Below, in pieces: positions 7,211 to 9,993 of a DNA stretch of 9,993 nucleotides; the first letter of the stretch is position 1, and the number at the start of each line of letters is the position of its first letter. Below the pieces are notes generated by a model. The model ran no database searches, was not told the DNA's origin, and saw nothing but the letters and a program-made list of their open reading frames with translations. Source of the stretch: Chloroflexota bacterium (GTDB lineage: Bacteria > Chloroflexota > Dehalococcoidia > SM23-28-2). The position numbers were made by a program, and so were the translations under genes. The stretch lies in NCBI GenBank assembly GCA_030691665.1, contig JAUYDU010000232.1, positions 1 through 9,993 of the forward strand, written 5' to 3'.

Positions 7211-7322
7211 ACGTGAACCGATTGGGGGGCGACCGTCCCGACCCGCCAGAGGCAGGCCTATCGGGGCGGAATGACGGAGGAAGCGTGCTGCGGGCTTGGA
7301 CTCGCAGTTGAGTATTAGCGTC

Positions 7323-7330
7323 AGGAGGTG
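7323..7330 (+). promoter_or_regulatory. Strong Shine-Dalgarno fixing the malate dehydrogenase start
   Basis: AGGAGGTG is near the full anti-Shine-Dalgarno complement and lies 7 nt before ATG at 7338. An in-frame TTG at 7296 would add 14 residues before the Rossmann strand and has no such site, so 7338 is chosen. Confidence 0.9.
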
Positions 7331-7337
7331 CTGCCCC

Positions 7338-8264
7338 ATGCGTAAGAAAGTAACCATCGTCGGCGCCGGTGCCACCGGCGGAACCATGGCCCAGATCCTA
7401 CTGGAGAAGGGCTACTGCGATGTGGTCCTCCTGGACATCATCGAGGGCTTGCCCCAGGGTAAGGCCCTCGACCTGTCCCACGCTGCGCCCATCGTTGGCT
7501 CCGATGGCCGAGTGATCGGCTCCAACGACTGGAAGGACACGGCCGACTCCGACGTGGTCGTCCTCACTTCCGGTCTGCCCCGCAAGCCAGGCATGAGCCG
7601 CGAGGACCTGGTCAACACCAACGCCGGCATCGTGCGAGAGGTGGCCCAGAAGGCGACCCACCATTCTCCAGATGCCATTATTGTCCAGTTCGCCAACCCC
7701 ATGGACGCCATGTGCATGGTTGCCAAGCAGGCCACGGGGTTGCCGCGCAACCGCATTGTGGGACAGGGCGGTATGCTGGACAGCACCCGCTACCGCACCT
7801 TCCTCTCCTGGGAGCTGGGGGTGTCAGTCAAGGACGTGGACGCCTATGTTCTGGGCGGCCACACCGACGTGACCATGGTACCTATCGTCAGCCACGCCTT
7901 CGTGGGCGGCGTGCCTCTGCGCCAGCTCCTGCCCCAGGAGCGTATCGAGGCCGTCGTCGACCGAACCCGCAAGGCAGGCACGGAGATCGTCGGCCTTCTC
8001 GGCACCAGCGCCTGGTACTCCCCAGCCTGGGCGACGATGGAGATGGTGGAAGCCATCCTGCTGGACCGGAAGCGGATCCTTCCCTGTAGCGTCTACCTGG
8101 AGGGCGAATACGGCATCCGGGACACCTTCGTCGGCGTACTGGCCCGATTGGGTGCTGGCGGCGTAGAGAAGGTCATTGAGGTCGAGCTAGAGCCGGAGGA
8201 GGCCGCCGGCCTCCAGAAGGCTGCCGAGGCCGTGCGTGAGCTGGTTGGCCTGGTGAAGGCCTAG
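7338..8264 (+). CDS. mdh: Malate dehydrogenase (NAD-dependent, LDH-like type)
   Basis: This 308-residue LDH-like malate dehydrogenase interconverts malate and oxaloacetate. The Rossmann fold opens with VTIVGAGATGG (5-15), and D33 at the end of the second strand indicates NAD preference. The mobile loop RKPGMSR (82-88) has R82 at the position that selects dicarboxylates over lactate, and R88 as a substrate-binding Arg. D148 and R151 in MLDSTR, with H175 in GGH, complete the catalytic set; the 27-residue distance from D148 to H175 is the usual one. The loop after the histidine reads HTDVTMVP, whereas the common form is HGDTMVP, so Gly is replaced by Thr and one residue is added. The residues before D148 read VGQGGML instead of the usual VGMAGVL. 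These changes look like a lineage variant, not a broken gene. It lies 127 nt after icd and 36 nt before fumarase alpha. Confidence 0.93.
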   Translation: MRKKVTIVGAGATGGTMAQILLEKGYCDVVLLDIIEGLPQGKALDLSHAAPIVGSDGRVIGSNDWKDTADSDVVVLTSGLPRKPGMSREDLVNTNAGIVREVAQKATHHSPDAIIVQFANPMDAMCMVAKQATGLPRNRIVGQGGMLDSTRYRTFLSWELGVSVKDVDAYVLGGHTDVTMVPIVSHAFVGGVPLRQLLPQERIEAVVDRTRKAGTEIVGLLGTSAWYSPAWATMEMVEAILLDRKRILPCSVYLEGEYGIRDTFVGVLARLGAGGVEKVIEVELEPEEAAGLQKAAEAVRELVGLVKA

Positions 8265-8300
8265 AGCCTGCCTGGAGACGCTCCCCAGAATCGAGGTGAC

Positions 8301-9146
8301 ATGCGCGAGATCGACTGCCAGACCATCACGAAAACGATAGCTAGGCTGTGCCAGGACGCCGCCTATCTCCTGCCGGAGGACGTCCTCCGGGCCCTCCAGC
8401 AAGCTCGCCAGACAGAGGAGTCGCCCCTGGGCCAGAAGATCCTCGACCAGATCCTCCTCAACGCTGACCTGGCCGGCAAGCAAAGGCTCCCTCTCTGCCA
8501 GGATACCGGCACCACGGTGGTGTTCCTGGAGGTCGGCCAGGACGTGCACATCGTCGGCGGCAACGTCTACGACTGCATCCAGCAGGGGGTGAGCCAGGGC
8601 TACACCGAAGGCTTCCTGCGGGCGTCCATCGTGGAGAAGCCGTTTTCGGCCCGCATCAACACCAAGGACAACACCCCGCCCGTGATTCACACCGACATCG
8701 TCCCCGGCGACAAGCTGCGCATCCAGGTGATGCCCAAGGGCGGCGGCTGCGAGAACATGACCCGCTTCACTGTCATGCTCCCCAGCGAGGGGCGCAAGGG
8801 CATCACCGACTTCGTCCTGCGCACTGTCGAGGAGTCGGGCGGCAACCCCTGCCCGCCCATCATCGTCGGTGTCGGCATCGGCGGCACGGGCGAGACGGCG
8901 ATGCTCCTGGCCAAGAAGGCCCTCACCCGCGAGGTGGGCCAGACCAACCCCGACGAGGAGACGGCGGACTTCGAGCGAGAGCTGCTGGGGAAGGTGAACG
9001 CCCTGGGGCTGGGGCCCCAGGCGGTGGGCGGACGCGTCACGGCCCTGGCGGTGCACATCGGGACCTACCCCACCCACATCACCGCCCTGCCGGTGGCCGT
9101 GAACCTTCAGTGCCACTCGGCGCGGCTAAAGGAGGCGGTGCTGTAA
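8301..9146 (+). CDS. fumA: Fumarate hydratase class I, alpha subunit (Fe-S type)
   Basis: The 281-residue protein corresponds to the N-terminal catalytic domain of class I fumarases, here as a separate subunit (the TtdA-like arrangement). It hydrates fumarate to malate together with the beta subunit. The three 4Fe-4S cluster cysteines are visible as C66 in PLCQDTG, C150 in GGGCEN and C184 in NPCPPIIVGVGIGGT. The C-terminal NLQCHSARL matches the family ending. L-tartrate dehydratase alpha is the near alternative; mdh directly upstream favours fumarase. The ATG at 8301 is preceded by GAGGTG (8293-8298) with a spacer of only 2 nt, unusually short but the best site nearby. The symbol means 'alpha subunit' and does not imply the E. 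coli FumA fusion protein. The beta gene lies 326 nt further on, beyond a repeat array. Confidence 0.93.
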   Translation: MREIDCQTITKTIARLCQDAAYLLPEDVLRALQQARQTEESPLGQKILDQILLNADLAGKQRLPLCQDTGTTVVFLEVGQDVHIVGGNVYDCIQQGVSQGYTEGFLRASIVEKPFSARINTKDNTPPVIHTDIVPGDKLRIQVMPKGGGCENMTRFTVMLPSEGRKGITDFVLRTVEESGGNPCPPIIVGVGIGGTGETAMLLAKKALTREVGQTNPDEETADFERELLGKVNALGLGPQAVGGRVTALAVHIGTYPTHITALPVAVNLQCHSARLKEAVL

Positions 9147-9169
9147 GCGAAAGAAAGCTACGGGGCGAT

Positions 9170-9187
9170 ACCAGGCTAAAGCCTGGT
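9170..9187. repeat. Palindromic hairpin 1 of the fumarase intergenic array
   Basis: ACCAGGCT (9170-9177), loop AA, AGCCTGGT (9180-9187): a perfect 8-bp stem starting 23 nt after the fumarase alpha stop. It has the same GGCT/AGCC core as the next two units. Confidence 0.8.
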
Positions 9188-9217
9188 CTTCGGTGGGATT
9201 GCCGCCGCAGGAAGCCG

Positions 9218-9284
9218 GAAGGCCAGGCTTCAGCCTGGCTAGATGAAAGGCTGAAGGCCAGGCTTTAGCCTGGCTAGATGAAAG
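9218..9284. repeat. Two tandem copies of a 32-bp palindrome-containing repeat
   Basis: Copies at 9218-9249 and 9253-9284 start 35 bp apart and differ at one base, C or T in the loop. Each contains GCCAGGCT, a 2-nt loop and AGCCTGGC (stems 9222-9229/9232-9239 and 9257-9264/9267-9274), then TAGATGAAAG. The loop-only difference leaves both 8-bp stems intact. Confidence 0.85.
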
Positions 9285-9290
9285 AATGTA

Positions 9291-9411
9291 GCTACACGCC
9301 TGCAGGCCTCCATGACGTGGGGTGGAAGCCTAAAGGCTTCCGCTACATGGCTGCAGGCCCTCGGGCCTGCCCGGAAAAGGGCAAAAGGTCGTAGCTACAC
9401 GCCTTCAGGCC
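9291..9411. repeat. Three diverged copies of an 18-bp GCTACA-type direct repeat at 51-52 bp spacing
   Basis: GCTACACGCCTGCAGGCC at 9291-9308 recurs at 9342-9359 with two changes (GCTACATGGCTGCAGGCC) and at 9394-9411 with one change (GCTACACGCCTTCAGGCC). The first and third copies are preceded by GTA, forming GTAGCTAC. Between them lie further hairpins: GGAAGCCT (9324-9331)/AGGCTTCC (9334-9341) and GCAGGCCC (9353-9360)/GGGCCTGC (9363-9370). A GTAG tetranucleotide beside a hairpin is a known trait of REP sequences mobilised by RAYT transposases; no such gene is in the window. Confidence 0.75.
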
Positions 9412-9412
9412 T

Positions 9413-9430
9413 GCCCTGGAAATGCAGGGC
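9413..9430. repeat. Last hairpin of the array
   Basis: GCCCTG (9413-9418) pairs with CAGGGC (9425-9430) around GAAATG. It ends 42 nt before the fumarase beta ATG and is followed by TAAAGCCTGG, a half-copy of the array core. Confidence 0.55.
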
Positions 9431-9472
9431 TAAAGCCTGGCAGGTACGAGATTAGGCAGGAGAACGACGACA

Positions 9473-9993
9473 ATGGCCGAGCTGAACATCACCCTGCCCC
9501 TGACTGACGACGTTCTGGAGAAGCTGCACGTCGGCGATGAGGTGCGCCTGACGGGCGTCATCTACGCTGCCCGCGACGCCGCCCACCGCCGCATCATCGA
9601 GGCGCTGGAGAAGGGCGAGCCCCTGCCCTTCGACATCCGTGGCCAGGTGATCTACTACGTGGGGCCGACGCCGCCCAAGCCGGGCCAGATCATCGGCTCG
9701 GCCGGGCCCACCACTTCCATGCGCATCGACCGCTACACGCCCCCCCTGCTGGCTGCCGGCCTCAAGGGCACCATCGGCAAGGGGGGCCGCGGGCCGGCCG
9801 TGCGCGAGGCCCTCAAGCAGCACAAGGCGGTGTATTTCCTGGCCGTGGGCGGCACCGGCGCCCTGTTGGCCCGCCAGATCAAGAAGGTGGACGTGGTGGC
9901 CTACGAGGACCTGGGCACCGAGGCGGTGCGCCGCCTGGAGGTGGAGGACTTCCCGGTCATCGTCTGCAACGACATCTACGGCGGCGACCTGCT
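9473..9993 (+). CDS. fumB: Fumarate hydratase class I, beta subunit, 3' end cut by the window
   Basis: The frame is open from ATG at 9473 to the last base, 173 codons, and family members are usually about 185 residues, so nearly the whole protein is visible. It is the beta (swivel) part of a two-subunit class I fumarase, closing over the Fe-S active site of the alpha subunit. Visible family motifs are GVIYAARDAAHRR (28-40), GPTTSMRID (78-86), IGKGGR (101-106) and VGGTGALLA (125-133). AGGAG at 9458-9462 with a 10-nt spacer supports the start. Tartrate dehydratase beta is the close alternative. The symbol here means 'beta subunit', not E. coli FumB. It has its own good ribosome site and is separated from the alpha gene by the palindromic array, so its dose may be set independently (inference). 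Confidence 0.93.
   Translation, partial: MAELNITLPLTDDVLEKLHVGDEVRLTGVIYAARDAAHRRIIEALEKGEPLPFDIRGQVIYYVGPTPPKPGQIIGSAGPTTSMRIDRYTPPLLAAGLKGTIGKGGRGPAVREALKQHKAVYFLAVGGTGALLARQIKKVDVVAYEDLGTEAVRRLEVEDFPVIVCNDIYGGDL

Noticed and set aside
7296..7298. TTG as the malate dehydrogenase start
   Set aside because: ATG at 7338 has a near-perfect AGGAGGTG at 7 nt and begins directly before the Rossmann strand.
7211..7337. Possible terminator or leader structure between icd and mdh
   Set aside because: Only a 5-bp stem CCCGA (7237-7241)/TCGGG (7261-7265) with a 19-nt loop and no T-run is visible, too weak to call.
8187..9116. Long open frame (309 codons) on the minus strand
   Set aside because: It lies opposite the fumarase alpha gene and the end of mdh, both with complete family motifs; its composition (many His, Ala, Asp, Gly) is typical of a shadow frame.
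9170..9430. CRISPR array
   Set aside because: The repeats are short, self-palindromic and diverged, the spacing is not uniform across the block, the intervals are themselves hairpins, and no cas genes are present.

Overview
This is a GC-rich bacterial window that is almost entirely central carbon metabolism. Eight protein genes point right: the 3' end of a biotin-dependent pyruvate carboxylase B / oxaloacetate decarboxylase alpha type protein, korA, korB, aconitase, isocitrate dehydrogenase, malate dehydrogenase, and the alpha and beta subunits of a class I (Fe-S) fumarase. One small gene points left and encodes a stand-alone Lrp/AsnC ligand-binding (RAM) domain. Ferredoxin-linked 2-oxoacid oxidoreductase, an Aquifex-type aconitase and oxygen-sensitive two-subunit fumarase together suggest an anaerobe or microaerophile. 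The gene order acn-icd-mdh-fum alpha-fum beta, with TTG/ATG starts and high GC, reminds me of Chloroflexota (Dehalococcoidia and relatives). That is an inference from memory and was not tested by a search.

Layout: 1-627 biotinyl-domain protein, 5' end outside the window. 628-849 is non-coding and holds a hairpin and a nested palindromic repeat; it lies between convergent genes. 850-1086 (minus) is the RAM-domain protein. 1087-1317 is a divergent promoter region. 1318-3958 is korAB, with an 8-nt overlap. 4050-5978 is aconitase, starting at a TTG chosen by a strong Shine-Dalgarno. 5999-7210 is icd, 7338-8264 mdh, and 8301-9146 fumarase alpha. 9147-9472 is a dense array of palindromic repeats. 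From 9473 to the window end runs fumarase beta, cut by the window edge after 173 codons.

How the genes work together: the carboxylase/decarboxylase connects pyruvate and oxaloacetate; malate dehydrogenase and fumarase connect oxaloacetate, malate and fumarate. KorAB connects succinyl-CoA and 2-oxoglutarate using ferredoxin; Icd and aconitase connect 2-oxoglutarate, isocitrate and citrate. The set could run oxidatively, reductively, or as two half-branches making 2-oxoglutarate and fumarate. Citrate synthase or citrate lyase, succinyl-CoA synthetase and succinate dehydrogenase/fumarate reductase are not in the window, so direction cannot be decided here.

No obviously novel system is present. 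The points most worth a second look are the palindromic array that separates the two fumarase subunit genes, the related folded palindrome at 761-809, an altered catalytic-histidine loop in malate dehydrogenase, and unusual coenzyme-site residues in isocitrate dehydrogenase.
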